DNA of 64,000 nucleotides from CAUZWH01 sp965247665 (GTDB lineage: Bacteria; Pseudomonadota; Alphaproteobacteria; SHVV01): assembly GCA_965247665.1 (NCBI GenBank), contig CBDFHH010000005.1:558001-622000 (forward strand), given 5' to 3'. The stretch's first letter is position 1, and every line of letters starts with the position of its first letter. The translations under genes and the position numbers were made by a program. A model generated the notes under the pieces. The model did no database searches. It was given only the letters and a program-made list of their open reading frames with translations, and was not told where the DNA came from. Shown here in pieces: positions 1 through 8,657 of this stretch.

Positions 1-1485
1 TGTATCGAAGGTGTCGGTTTCCCGCTTGGCTGCCGCGCCGCACTGCGGACAGGCGACCCCCCGCCAAGTCGGGTGGCGATCGAGCGGGTTGCCGGGCGCG
101 GAGAAATCAACATCGTCCGGTAGGACCACCGGAAGATCCTGTTTCGGAACCGGAACGATTCCGCATTCCCGACAGTGGATCACCGGGATGGGGCAGCCCC
201 AATAGCGCTGCCGTGAGACGCCCCAGTCGCGCAGCCGGAAATTTACTTGCCGCGCCCCGCGGCCGCGCGATTCGAGAAATACCGCCATCGCCTCCTTGGC
301 GTCCGGTACATCGAGCCCGTCGAGAAAGTCGGAATTCACGTGCCGACCGTCGCCCGTATAGGCTTCGTCGCCGATCGTCTGATCGGCGCCGACGCCCGGC
401 GGAACGACCACGGTAATCACGTCGAGGCCGTATTTGCGGGCGAATTCGAGGTCGCGCTGGTCATGGCCGGGGCAGCCGAAAATAGCGCCGGTGCCGTATT
501 CCATGAGCACGAAGTTGGCGACGAAAACCGGGAGCTCGACTCCAGGCCTGGTCGGGTGGCGCACGCGCAGCTGCGTATCGAACCCGACCTTCTCCGCCGT
601 TTCGAGGGCTTCTTCACCGGTGCCGCGGGTGCGGCATTCGGCGATGAAGGCGGCGAGTTCGGGGTTGTCGGCAGCGAGCGCTCCGGCGAGCGAATGGTTG
701 GGCGAGACCGCGCAGAAGGTGGCGCCGAACAGCGTGTCGTGGCGGGTCGTAAACACCCGGATCGAGCCGTCGCGCCCGACCAGCTCGAAGTCGATCGTCA
801 GGCCTTCGGAACGGCCGATCCAGTTGGCCTGCATGGTCCGCACCCGCTCCGGCCAGCGCTCGAGCGAATCGAGCACATGCAGCAGATCGTCGGCGTAGGC
901 CGTGATCTTGAAGAACCATTGCGACAGGGTGCGCTGTTCGACTGGCGCGCCGGAGCGCCAGCCGCGCCCATCGATTACCTGTTCGTTGGCCAGCACCGTG
1001 TTCTCGACCGGATCCCAATTGACCAACGATTCTCCGCGATAGGCCAGCCCTTTCTCGAGCATGTCGAGAAACAGGCTCTGTTGCTGGTGGTAGTAGGGCA
1101 CGTCGCAGGTCGCCAGCTCCCGGTCCCAGTCGTAGGAGAAGCCCATATTGCGCAGCTCTTGACGCATGTTGGCGATGTTGTCGCGGGTCCAGCTGGCGGG
1201 ATGGATCGATTGTTCGATCGCCGCGTTCTCGGCCGGCAGGCCGAACGCATCCCACCCCATCGGGTGCAATACGTTAAAACCCTGCGCCCGCTTGAACCGG
1301 GTCAGCACGTCGCCGAGCGTGTAGTTGCGCACGTGTCCCATATGGATGCGCCCGGACGGGTAGGGGTACATCTCGAGCACATAGTATTTGGGTCGCGCGG
1401 GGTCGATCTCGACGGCGAACGTGCGCCGGTCATCCCAAATCTGTTGCCACTTGGCTTCGGTTGTTCGGGCGTTGTAGCGCGCCAT
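1..1485 (-). CDS. leuS: Leucyl-tRNA synthetase, N-terminal part (runs off left edge)
   Basis: Class I aminoacyl-tRNA synthetase that charges tRNA-Leu in the cytoplasm. Translating the minus strand from the ATG at 1485 gives about 495 residues that stay open to the window edge, so the C-terminal half (KMSKS loop, anticodon-binding domain) is missing only because the window ends. The HIGH-type motif PYPSGRIHMGH lies near residue 40. The CP1 editing domain is recognisable by TTRHDTLFGATF and GTGAIFGCPGHDQRD, and the sequence ends in the zinc-type CPQCG...RETDTFDT stretch. The editing motif has His where most LeuRS have Pro (TTRPDT). The start is chosen because MARYN is the usual alphaproteobacterial N-terminus. 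A 558-codon ORF on the opposite strand is only an antisense shadow. Confidence 0.95.
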   Translation of the reverse strand, partial: MARYNARTTEAKWQQIWDDRRTFAVEIDPARPKYYVLEMYPYPSGRIHMGHVRNYTLGDVLTRFKRAQGFNVLHPMGWDAFGLPAENAAIEQSIHPASWTRDNIANMRQELRNMGFSYDWDRELATCDVPYYHQQQSLFLDMLEKGLAYRGESLVNWDPVENTVLANEQVIDGRGWRSGAPVEQRTLSQWFFKITAYADDLLHVLDSLERWPERVRTMQANWIGRSEGLTIDFELVGRDGSIRVFTTRHDTLFGATFCAVSPNHSLAGALAADNPELAAFIAECRTRGTGEEALETAEKVGFDTQLRVRHPTRPGVELPVFVANFVLMEYGTGAIFGCPGHDQRDLEFARKYGLDVITVVVPPGVGADQTIGDEAYTGDGRHVNSDFLDGLDVPDAKEAMAVFLESRGRGARQVNFRLRDWGVSRQRYWGCPIPVIHCRECGIVPVPKQDLPVVLPDDVDFSAPGNPLDRHPTWRGVACPQCGAAAKRETDTFDT

Positions 1486-1849
1486 GTCGGGATGCTCTTG
1501 GGGTCGCTTAGCGCTGTTAATTGCGGCGGCCGATCATGTTCGCGCAGGCGCGCGCATGCAACACCGGAATGTCGATATTCGTTAGGGCAAGGCGGTTGGT
1601 ATGGGTCGCGACGGTGGACCCCATGCTCGCAAGGATCGAGCCTCTTTGATCATGTTTTTCGAGACGGGAATAGCGGATGTCGACGCATTCGGCGCCAACT
1701 CGCCAGGCCGTCGACCGACCCGTCCCCGTCAATTCGATCGCGGCCGACGAGGTCGAGCGGCCGACGCTCGGGCGCGAGCAGGCCTGGGGTGCGGTGCGGG
1801 TGCCTGTGCTTTCCCGGATCCCGTCGCGGCGAATATCAATGCCCTGACT
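1486..1849. other. Intergenic stretch without a supported gene
   Basis: About 360 bases between the leuS start and the DUF1640-like remnant. Both strands are open in places because of high GC, but no reading frame gives a recognisable protein or a convincing ribosome site. It should hold the leuS promoter; I cannot point to specific boxes. Confidence 0.5.
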
Positions 1850-2316
1850 GTGGCCGAGATATCGAACCCGATTATCGACACCCACGCCGCGATGCGCGAT
1901 CTGACCGCGGCCGGTATGCCTGAGGAACGGGCGGTCTGGGTGGTGTGCCCGCACGCTTGGCGCCGTGAGCTCGACTTCGCTACCCGGGAGACGTCGATGC
2001 CGTCAGGGCGGTACTCGAGGCGCTGCGGACGGAAGTTCAGGGGATGGGGTTCGCGGCGATACGGACCGAAGTCAGAGCCGGGTTCGCAACCAAGGCCGAA
2101 CTCGAAGCCTTGGCCAAAAGCACCCGGGCCACCCTCACGGCCGCGGCCGCCAACGAGACGCCAACCGGATGGATGATCGGCATCATGGTCGGCGCCCGCA
2201 TCGGCGGTGCCGGGGTAATCATCGCCGCGATGAAGCTGTTCCGAGCGCGCCTCAGGGCCCGCTGCCCGCCGACCGCGGCACGGCCGGATCCGTGCGCGGA
2301 CCGGGCGCGACCATGA
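1850..2316 (+). pseudogene. DUF1640/CCDC90-like coiled-coil membrane protein, frameshifted
   Basis: Two overlapping frames together read as one small protein of the DUF1640 (CCDC90-like) type: an N-terminal 'IIDTHAAMRDLTAAGMPEER' segment, a helical coiled-coil middle (VDAVRAVLEALRTEV, then ATKAELEALAKS) and a single C-terminal membrane segment (TGWMIGIMVGA...AAMKLF). The frame changes at about 1988-1992. Adding one G to the GGGAGAC run there would restore ATRE-DVDAVRAV. The start is uncertain: GTG at 1850 is my choice and no strong ribosome site is visible. The downstream end (after KLF) may also carry extra residues. Family members are short inner-membrane proteins of unclear function. It is either a real pseudogene or a one-base sequence error. 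Confidence 0.5.
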
Positions 2317-2415
2317 CCCCCGCCCTCGGCGGACCCTCCGATGATGATGATGGCACCCGGGCCTGCCGCCTCGAGGACCTCGACGGCACGCCCGCCGAGC
2401 GCAAGAACGCCGCGA

Positions 2416-2943
2416 TCAACCGGCGTCGGCCGGGATGGCGGCGATGCGGAGTTCGCGCGCGCGGGTGAGGATTGCATTCTCGACGCCCACGATGGTGTCG
2501 CGGCCGACCGCGGCGTACTGCCACTGGTTGCGGCCGTCGCGCAGCTGGCGGAACACCGAAACCTTCACCCCGTCCGCGCGCAGGCGGCGGTCGAGAATGT
2601 ACACGGTCGCCTTGAAGCGCTCCTCGGGCGTTTCCGGCGGGCTGTACCAGTCGGTGATGATGACGCCGCCGAAGGAATCGGCCGCGCCGAGCGGCATAAA
2701 AGCCAGCGTCTCCAGCGACGCCCGCCACAGGAAGCTGTTGACGCCGATGCCGACCGCGGCTTCCGAGTCCCGCTCCTGGCCGCCGCCGAAGCTGAGCCCT
2801 CGGTCTCCGAAAACGCTTCCCCGGTCGGTGTAAACGCCGGATCGCGGTCCACGCTGATCGGGATAGTCCTGCTCGACGGGCAACCCGCAAGCCGTGAGCA
2901 GCGCAGCTGCGCACAGCAATTCGATCGACCGGTGGCGCGTCAT
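2416..2943 (-). CDS. DUF3576-family lipoprotein
   Basis: A 175-residue protein with a lipoprotein signal: a short charged start, a hydrophobic stretch and the lipobox LTAC-G, so the mature protein would begin at Cys19 and be acylated, probably facing the periplasm. The body contains the DUF3576 hallmarks NSFLWRASLETLAFMPL, FGGVIITDWY and YILDRRLRADGVKV. The molecular role of the family is unknown. In alphaproteobacteria it is usually found just upstream of leuS in the same direction, as here, although a remnant gene on the other strand lies between them. The start at 2943 is the only one that gives a complete signal peptide. Confidence 0.85.
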   Translation of the reverse strand: MTRHRSIELLCAAALLTACGLPVEQDYPDQRGPRSGVYTDRGSVFGDRGLSFGGGQERDSEAAVGIGVNSFLWRASLETLAFMPLGAADSFGGVIITDWYSPPETPEERFKATVYILDRRLRADGVKVSVFRQLRDGRNQWQYAAVGRDTIVGVENAILTRARELRIAAIPADAG

Positions 2944-3309
2944 TTCTCTCTCAGCTCCCGTCGGGCTCGATCATGAATTTCGCATCGCGCGCTTCTGCAC
3001 TTGGGTTATTGCCTGGCACCTGCCGAGCTCATACTAAGTCGCACGGTAGTCGCTTCCTACCAAAAAATGGCGCTTCCGCCCACCTCTCGAACGTCAAACG
3101 ATCGGCGTTGATCGCGATCGGGGCGTCTGTTGCGTCACCGCCGCCGGTCGTTGCGAAAATGCCACAATATTTGACTAATTCCACCGGGAACCCTTGCAAC
3201 CCTTGACCTTGCGCGGCGCGAGAGCCCAAAGTCGACCGTGTTGTCAGGGAGACGGCAGCCCGGTTTCCGTGGATGCCGCGGGTGCAACCCTAGGATAGAG
3301 AGGATAGTT
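2944..3309. other. Intergenic region upstream of the porin
   Basis: A 366-base region, locally more AT-rich (about 3140-3185) than its surroundings, between the divergent DUF3576 gene and the porin. It must hold the porin promoter and 5' leader. Several TTGAC-like hexamers occur (about 3170 and 3203), but none pairs with a good -10 box at correct spacing, so I do not assign a promoter. No ORF here looks real. Confidence 0.5.
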
Positions 3310-4431
3310 ATGAAAAAACTGTTGTATGGGACGACCGCGCTCGTAGCGGCAGGAATGCTGTCTACCGGTGCTTACGCAGCCGATCCGATCGAGATTTCGG
3401 TCGGCGGATATTTTGCCGCCGGGTTTGCCATGATGAGCCAGGATGACGGGGTCGGCCAAGCGGCCGCGAACACCCGGGATCATTCGATCTCACGCGAGGG
3501 GGAGATCTGGTTTACCGGCTCGTCCACGCTCGACAATGGCGTCACGGTGGGTGTCAACGTGCAGCTCGAAGCCGAGACCTGCGGCGACCAGATCGACGAA
3601 AGCTTTATCTGGTTCGAGGGGAGCTTCGGTAAGCTCCAGATCGGCGCCGAAAACGGTGCCGCGCAGGGCCTCAACGTCGGTGTGCCAAAACCGACGAACT
3701 TCTTCTGGGGCGTCAACTCCGCGGTCATGGCGTTCGTATCGGGCGGAGGCAACGCTGTCGGCAACTACATCCAGTACGGTAACGAGTTCGACGGTGACCA
3801 GGAGAAGTTCACCTACTACACACCGGTTCTCGGCGGCGCCCAGTTTGGCGTTTCCTACACGCCGGATAACAAGGAAATCGGCGTTGCGGGGGCTACGGGA
3901 GCGATCGGCAACCGGACGGTTGATCCGGACAATAACGTCGGCCAGCAGAGCGAGATCATGTCCATCGGTGCCCGCTGGACCGGTGACCTCGGCGGCGCCG
4001 GTATTCGGATCGGCGGCGGCTACATGAAGGGGAATCTCGAAGTTTCCGCAGCCGGAAGCGAAGACCGTGACGCCTGGGGCGCGGGTGTCTCGATCAGTTG
4101 GAACCAATTCAATTTCGGCACCCACTATCTCACTGACGACGGGGGAACGTCGGGCGACAACACCGACCGCGCCGACTGGACCGTTGGCGCCAACTACAGC
4201 ATGGGTCCGTGGCAGTTCGGCGTCGAGTACGGCGTTGGGTCGCTAGAGGCCGGTGCGGGCGGCGGCGAGGATGAAACCACAGCCTTCGCCGTTGGCGTCA
4301 ACTACGGCCTCGGTGGCGGTGTCAGCGTGCAGGCCGAGATCCAATGGTGGGATATCGACGACAACCTCGACGCCGCGGCGAACGAAAACGACGCGACGGT
4401 GTTCCTCGTCGGCACCACGCTCTTCTTCTAA
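3310..4431 (+). CDS. Outer-membrane porin (alphaproteobacterial general porin type)
   Basis: A 373-residue beta-barrel porin allowing passive diffusion of small solutes through the outer membrane. The ATG at 3310 is preceded by a purine-rich AGGATAGAGAGGATAG stretch and starts a textbook Sec signal peptide (MKKLLYGTTALVAAG...), cleaved after the second Ala of AYAA-D. The mature protein opens with a porin-type first strand (IEISVGGYFAAGF). It is rich in Gly, Asn, Asp and alternating aromatic residues, and ends in Phe (VGTTLFF), the C-terminal signal used by the BAM machinery. The frame is open 72 bases further upstream, but only the 3310 start exposes the signal peptide at the N-terminus. It is monocistronic, closed by a strong terminator. 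Confidence 0.93.
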   Translation: MKKLLYGTTALVAAGMLSTGAYAADPIEISVGGYFAAGFAMMSQDDGVGQAAANTRDHSISREGEIWFTGSSTLDNGVTVGVNVQLEAETCGDQIDESFIWFEGSFGKLQIGAENGAAQGLNVGVPKPTNFFWGVNSAVMAFVSGGGNAVGNYIQYGNEFDGDQEKFTYYTPVLGGAQFGVSYTPDNKEIGVAGATGAIGNRTVDPDNNVGQQSEIMSIGARWTGDLGGAGIRIGGGYMKGNLEVSAAGSEDRDAWGAGVSISWNQFNFGTHYLTDDGGTSGDNTDRADWTVGANYSMGPWQFGVEYGVGSLEAGAGGGEDETTAFAVGVNYGLGGGVSVQAEIQWWDIDDNLDAAANENDATVFLVGTTLFF

Positions 4432-4459
4432 TCGGGCCAAACCCCGAACCGAGAAGGAT

Positions 4460-4488
4460 GGGGCGGGCTTTGGCCCGCCCCATTTTTT
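4460..4488 (+). terminator. Rho-independent terminator of the porin gene
   Basis: A perfect 9-bp GC stem (GGGGCGGGC at 4460-4468, GCCCGCCCC at 4473-4481) closes a TTTG loop and is followed by a run of six T. It starts 28 bases after the porin stop and precedes the sulfotransferase, so the porin mRNA is probably monocistronic. Confidence 0.93.
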
Positions 4489-4572
4489 GGCGTGCGTGCC
4501 GTGTCGCGCCTGAACCTCTGGCATCGGGTATGGGGTCGGTTCCAAGTACCGGCGCAAGCATGAACCGCGACG

Positions 4573-5400
4573 ATGGGCGGACTCGTTTGGCTGGCGTCAT
4601 ATCCGAAGTCGGGAAATACTTGGCTGCGGGCGTTCCTGCACAACCTGCTGACCGATGCGGACCAACCGGCCGACATCAACGACCTGATGCGGCTGACCGT
4701 CGGCGATTCGCAAAAGGAGTGGTACGAGGAAGCTGCGCCGCGCAGCCTCGACACGCTTTCCGAAGATGAGACCGCGGCACTGCGTCCGAAGGTCCACCGC
4801 CGGCTCACCGAGCTGTCGAAGAACTCGGTTTTTGTCAAAACCCACAACTACCTGGGGGTAGACCGCGGCATTCCGTTGATCACGATCGAGCTCACCGCGG
4901 CCGCGATCTATGTCGTCCGCAATCCGCTCGACATGGTGCTTTCGCTGGCGCCGCATTTCGGCATTTCAATCGACGGCGCGATCCGCTTGATGGCCTCTGA
5001 CGAGGCCGGCTCCTATGCCGACTACGCGAACGTGTCGCAACGCTTTTCGTCGTGGTCTGCCCATGTCAAGAGCTGGACGCGGAAAGAAAACGAACGCCTG
5101 CATATCGTGCGCTATGAAGATATGCACCGATCTGCGACGGATACCTTCTCTGCCATCGGCCGTTTTCTGGGCATCGAAGCAGACGACAACAAGATTGAGA
5201 AGGCCATTCGATTCTCGTCGTTCGATGTGCTGCAAGCACAAGAACGGGAGCACGGGTTCCGCGAACTCAGTATTCACGCCGACAGGTTCTTTCGCCAGGG
5301 ACGCGTCGGCGGCTGGCGCGGGGTGCTGTCGCCGCGGCAGGTTAAGATGATCGTCGACCGCCATCGCGAGCAGATGGCCCGCTTCGACTACATGCCCTAG
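4573..5400 (+). CDS. PAPS-dependent sulfotransferase
   Basis: A 275-residue cytosolic sulfotransferase-domain protein that would transfer sulfate from PAPS to a hydroxyl or amino group of a small molecule or glycan. The 5'-phosphosulfate loop is at residues 9-18 (SYPKSGNTWL, Lys12). The 3'-phosphate element is YVVRNPLDMVLS near residue 114. A late FFRQGRVGGWRGVLS corresponds to the RKGxxGDWK nucleotide-binding motif. The length is typical. The start at 4573 gives MGGLVWLASYPKSG, the usual N-terminus. It stands between the porin terminator and a surface-modification block on the opposite strand, which hints that it sulfates a cell-surface component; the acceptor cannot be read from sequence. 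Confidence 0.88.
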   Translation: MGGLVWLASYPKSGNTWLRAFLHNLLTDADQPADINDLMRLTVGDSQKEWYEEAAPRSLDTLSEDETAALRPKVHRRLTELSKNSVFVKTHNYLGVDRGIPLITIELTAAAIYVVRNPLDMVLSLAPHFGISIDGAIRLMASDEAGSYADYANVSQRFSSWSAHVKSWTRKENERLHIVRYEDMHRSATDTFSAIGRFLGIEADDNKIEKAIRFSSFDVLQAQEREHGFRELSIHADRFFRQGRVGGWRGVLSPRQVKMIVDRHREQMARFDYMP

Positions 5401-5606
5401 CGTCGCCCTACGCCGGCTCTCCTCCATTTCATCAACGGGAGGGAGATCTTACGCGAGGGAGAGCGGTCGGCCTTCCACCCTTTGCGGGGAGGGGTCCATA
5501 GGGGTGATATCGCCCACGACCGCCCCTCGGAACGGGAAAGCGAGCTTGGTTTCTAACGCGCTTCTCGATCGCCGGCAGGCCCCCGCCACTGCCCGTTTCT
5601 CTCCGC

Positions 5607-6314
5607 TTAGATGCGGCTGGTCGGGGTCTTGGCGACGCCCTTGAACTCGCGCTCTGACCGAGCTCGCCCTGGCGCTGGCTCAGAATCCGCGCCAGGGTGA
5701 TGCGCGGACGCTTGCCGGCGTACCGCGTCACGCAATGAACCACTTCCGTCGGCCACACCACCATCGTGCCGGGGCTCATGGGCGGTAAGAACGGAGTGGT
5801 CATGAAACCGGGTTGCTTGCGGCAGCAGATTTCGAGCCGCGGATCGATCAGGTTCAGACGATTGCTGTTGGGGCGGTCGGGACCGGGCTCGCCGGGGTCG
5901 ACGCAATAGACGATGCCGGCGACGCTCAAACGGTGGGAATGCGGGGCGACAGAGTCACCACCGGTGGTAGATGTTGGCTCAACTGAGGTCGATATTAGCC
6001 GTCGGCGAGCGCAGCGTGCGGCGAAACAGCTCCTTGGCGGGCTCTTTGACAAGATCGGCCTCGGGCCTGTTCCACTGTTCGAGATGGTGGACCTTGCGTC
6101 CGCCCAAGATCCGTGACTCGCGACGATCGTCCCGCCACTTCGCCGCCGCCAGTTCGAGGATCGTTTCGATCGGGGTCGGGTGGTAGGCACCGATGTCTGC
6201 GAACGCGGTTGCCCGAATGCTCTGGTCGATCGCCGGCAGCTGCTGCTGGTCGGGCCAAACGGCGATGCCGCGGTCGCCGACCGCCGCGCTCCAGGTGTCT
6301 TCGCTGCCGCTCAC
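5607..6314 (-). pseudogene. 2OG-Fe(II) oxygenase-like gene broken by a stop and a frameshift
   Basis: The first part starts at GTG 6314 behind a GGGGAGAG ribosome site, overlapping the upstream gene's stop as GTGA. It reads about 110 residues to an in-frame TGA at 5979-5981, where the expected residue in ...NIDLS-x-ANIYH is probably Trp (TGG). About 20 bases later the frame changes. The next frame supplies the typical double-stranded beta-helix of putative 2OG-Fe(II) oxygenases: PHSHRLSVAGIVYCVD, SPGTMVVWPTEVVHCV and GKRPRITLA, holding the expected His and Arg residues. So one nonsense codon and one frameshift separate the substrate side from the metal site. The 3' limit is uncertain; 5607 is the stop of a third frame ending KGVAKTPTSRI. 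An intact version would hydroxylate an unknown substrate. Confidence 0.72.
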
Positions 6315-7588
6315 GATGTTCTCTCCCCGGCACATCTTTTGTCGAGATCGTCGATGACGAACCGCGCCACAGCCTGCGCCTGGTGGCCAAGCTGGGCGAC
6401 GCAGGGTACCGGCTCGTCGAGCAACAGACGTTCGACGATCTCGGGGCGGCGACCCCGCGGCAGGTTGGGCAGCGCCGCGAGGGGCGTTTCGAGAGAGCCC
6501 ATGCATCCGACTTCACCGGCGGCGGTCGCGCGAACCCGGGAAAGGCCGCAGGGCGCCCGGCAGTGCGGACCCGAGAAGGGAACGCTCCAACGCGCCAGGT
6601 TGGTGAAACGGCCTTGCAGAATACCGCCTGGCGCCGAGGTGTAGACCGCGACGCCCGGCGTGCCGAATAGCTTCGACATGTGCGCCGGGCCGCTATCGGC
6701 AAACACGGCATAGTCGAAACCCGCGATCGCCGCGAGAAGCTCGGCGATCGAATCGAACGCTTCGGTCACCTCGATGGCGGCGTCGAGCTCGCCCAAGGCC
6801 TGGCGATAAAGGACGCCCTGCCGCTGATGGCGATTGAGGCACAAGGTGACCGTGCCGCGAGGCGCCAACGCCTCGATCACGGCCCGGGTAACCGCGACGG
6901 GGAGGGTGCGCAGCGGCGACGACGCCAACGGCAACACCCCGATGCGCAGTTGCGCGACGTCGGCGATGGGTCGTGGCCGACCGTCATAGCGCTTGCTTGG
7001 AGCAAGACCGAACGCATCGAGAAGATCGGTCTCCATGTCGATCGGCCAGATGTCGATATCGTGCCGCGTTTCCAGATGGCCGAGATCGACGATCACATCC
7101 CACCGTCCCAGTTCCCGTCGTTCGATCCAGATCGGATAGGCCGTCACCCGCTCGTTGGTCAGATAGATATCGTGCGTCGGCCCGGTGCAGAACACGCCGA
7201 TGGCGCGCAGTCGGAATTTTTCCTCCAGCGCCTGGAGGAAGGTCAGGATCGGCACGTTGGCGCCCAGCGCGTGCGACGGCAACAGGAACAGCGCCCGCTT
7301 GTCCGCGAAGCTGTAACCCCTCCAGTGCCGCGGCGACAAACACCGGAGCCGACGCTTGGTGTCGATCAGGCGGAACTGTTCCGGATGGCGAGCGAGCACC
7401 TGATTGGTGAAAGCTCCGAGGTTGGTGTAGCAGCGATCGCCCGCTCGGCCCCGTTGCTCGGCGGCCGCTGACGCGTTGGGAAAGCGGAATCGGTACGGTG
7501 CCTTGGCGGTAAACTCGACGAGTTGCGTGCGGCTTGGTTCCAGTAGATGAGGCGCCGACGAAGCGCGTTCCCTGGGCTGGCGGGTCAT
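6311..7588 (-). CDS. GT9-like (heptosyltransferase-type) glycosyltransferase
   Basis: A 425-residue protein starting MTRQPRE at 7588. The same frame is open much further upstream, but that part is antisense to the neighbouring methyltransferase gene. The C-terminal half has the ADP-heptose/GT9 look: IGVLPLASSPLRTLP, a strand-helix stretch, then FADSGPAHMSKLFGTPGVAVYTS, the region that binds the nucleotide-sugar in heptosyltransferases. The N-terminal half is more divergent (ANVPILTFLQALEEKFRLRA). It would transfer a sugar to a lipid or polysaccharide acceptor. It overlaps the next gene (2OG oxygenase remnant) by four bases, showing one transcript from the methyltransferase onward. Substrate unknown. 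Confidence 0.75.
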   Translation of the reverse strand: MTRQPRERASSAPHLLEPSRTQLVEFTAKAPYRFRFPNASAAAEQRGRAGDRCYTNLGAFTNQVLARHPEQFRLIDTKRRLRCLSPRHWRGYSFADKRALFLLPSHALGANVPILTFLQALEEKFRLRAIGVFCTGPTHDIYLTNERVTAYPIWIERRELGRWDVIVDLGHLETRHDIDIWPIDMETDLLDAFGLAPSKRYDGRPRPIADVAQLRIGVLPLASSPLRTLPVAVTRAVIEALAPRGTVTLCLNRHQRQGVLYRQALGELDAAIEVTEAFDSIAELLAAIAGFDYAVFADSGPAHMSKLFGTPGVAVYTSAPGGILQGRFTNLARWSVPFSGPHCRAPCGLSRVRATAAGEVGCMGSLETPLAALPNLPRGRRPEIVERLLLDEPVPCVAQLGHQAQAVARFVIDDLDKRCAGERTS

Positions 7589-7626
7589 GGCGAAATTGGA
7601 ACTCGAGCGCAAAGGGCCTCTGGAGG

Positions 7627-8238
7627 CTAGCTCATGGCGCCGCTCGAAGAAACTCCGCTGGCGCGGGCTTCGACGTCGCGCTCCTTGACGGCGCGCACCA
7701 CGATCGTCATCTCGCTGATCACGTTGTTGTATTGGCGGGCCGCCGCCGCGAGACCGCGGGAATCGAGTTCGCCGCCCTGTAGACGGCCGAGCCAAACTCG
7801 GTCCGGAATCATGTCGACCGAGACGATTTCGAAATCGATATCGAGATAGATTCCGAGCGGCGAGTTGCCGATGCCGCGCTTTGCCCATTCCCGGTTGCGG
7901 GCTTGCGAGAACAGCTGCAGGCCGTCGGGCGTGATTGGGCGAACGTGCGTCGGATCGTTGATAAAATGATCGTGCCGGGGATGGGGGACGATGATCGTCG
8001 TCGTCGCGCCGTTGGCGCTGATGCGCCACAATTCCTGGATGATCCCGAGATAGACCTCCGGATCCCGGCCGAGATGTTCCAGCGTGTGCTTGAGCAGGAT
8101 CTCGTCGACCGAAGCCGCCGGCCACGGCCACGGCAACTCTTCAAGATCGAGCACCAGGTCCGGCTCGCAAGCATCGTGTTTGTCGACGTTGAGATAACCG
8201 TCGCGCTTGTCGTAGCCGCAACCGAGATTGAGTCGCAT
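7627..8238 (-). CDS. SAM-dependent methyltransferase (type 11-like)
   Basis: A 203-residue class I methyltransferase. Motif I is LNLGCGYDKRDGYLNVD at residues 3-19, directly after the start at 8238, as usual for this subfamily that also occurs with glycan genes. DEILLKHTLEHLG is the motif II/III region, and a beta-strand TTIIVPHPRHDHF follows. The frame could start at 8298, but the shorter start fits the family. The 38-bp gap to the GT9-like gene and the common strand suggest an operon modifying a surface glycan. The acceptor cannot be deduced. Confidence 0.82.
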   Translation of the reverse strand: MRLNLGCGYDKRDGYLNVDKHDACEPDLVLDLEELPWPWPAASVDEILLKHTLEHLGRDPEVYLGIIQELWRISANGATTTIIVPHPRHDHFINDPTHVRPITPDGLQLFSQARNREWAKRGIGNSPLGIYLDIDFEIVSVDMIPDRVWLGRLQGGELDSRGLAAAARQYNNVISEMTIVVRAVKERDVEARASGVSSSGAMS

Positions 8239-8657
8239 GGAATCCGCCGAAACCGTCGTCGTCGAAAACTTATCGGCCGCGTGCGGTCCTGACAACATGG
8301 CGACGTTCGCGGCGGCGGGCCGAAGCCGCCGCCGGTTGGTGGAAATATCGTCCCATGCCTAAACGGCGATGCTGGGGCGAGATCGGGGCGGTAGCGACAC
8401 GCCCTGTCGGGCACCGGGATGACAACGGGATCGAGAGATGTTCAGGAGCGTCATTGTCGTAAGAAACACCGCCTTGGGACTGGAACATAGACGTCCGAAG
8501 TCACAACGAAACTATCCCGGAAGGAACTCCAGCCAGAGATTGGCGTATCCTGGTCTCGACGAACTGGTATCGGATATCGTCGGCGAGAAGGTCGTCGGCA
8601 GCGCTGGCTTCGCCCACGGCCACTGCCGCCGGCCGGGGACGATGCCAAAGGAAAATC
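8239..8657. other. Gap between methyltransferase and TPR remnant
   Basis: About 420 bases. On the minus strand it continues the degenerate TPR gene in several frames (for example a frame ending at 8501), so it may hold the decayed 3' end of that gene. I cannot match any frame to a family. No RNA gene or repeat is visible. Confidence 0.4.

Noticed and set aside
247..1923. 558-codon ORF on the plus strand
   Set aside because: It lies antisense to leuS, whose minus-strand translation contains all LeuRS motifs; the plus frame has no recognisable domain.
1517..1954. 145-codon minus-strand ORF between leuS and the DUF1640 remnant
   Set aside because: Arg/Ser/Thr-rich without motif or ribosome site, and its upper part is antisense to the remnant gene.
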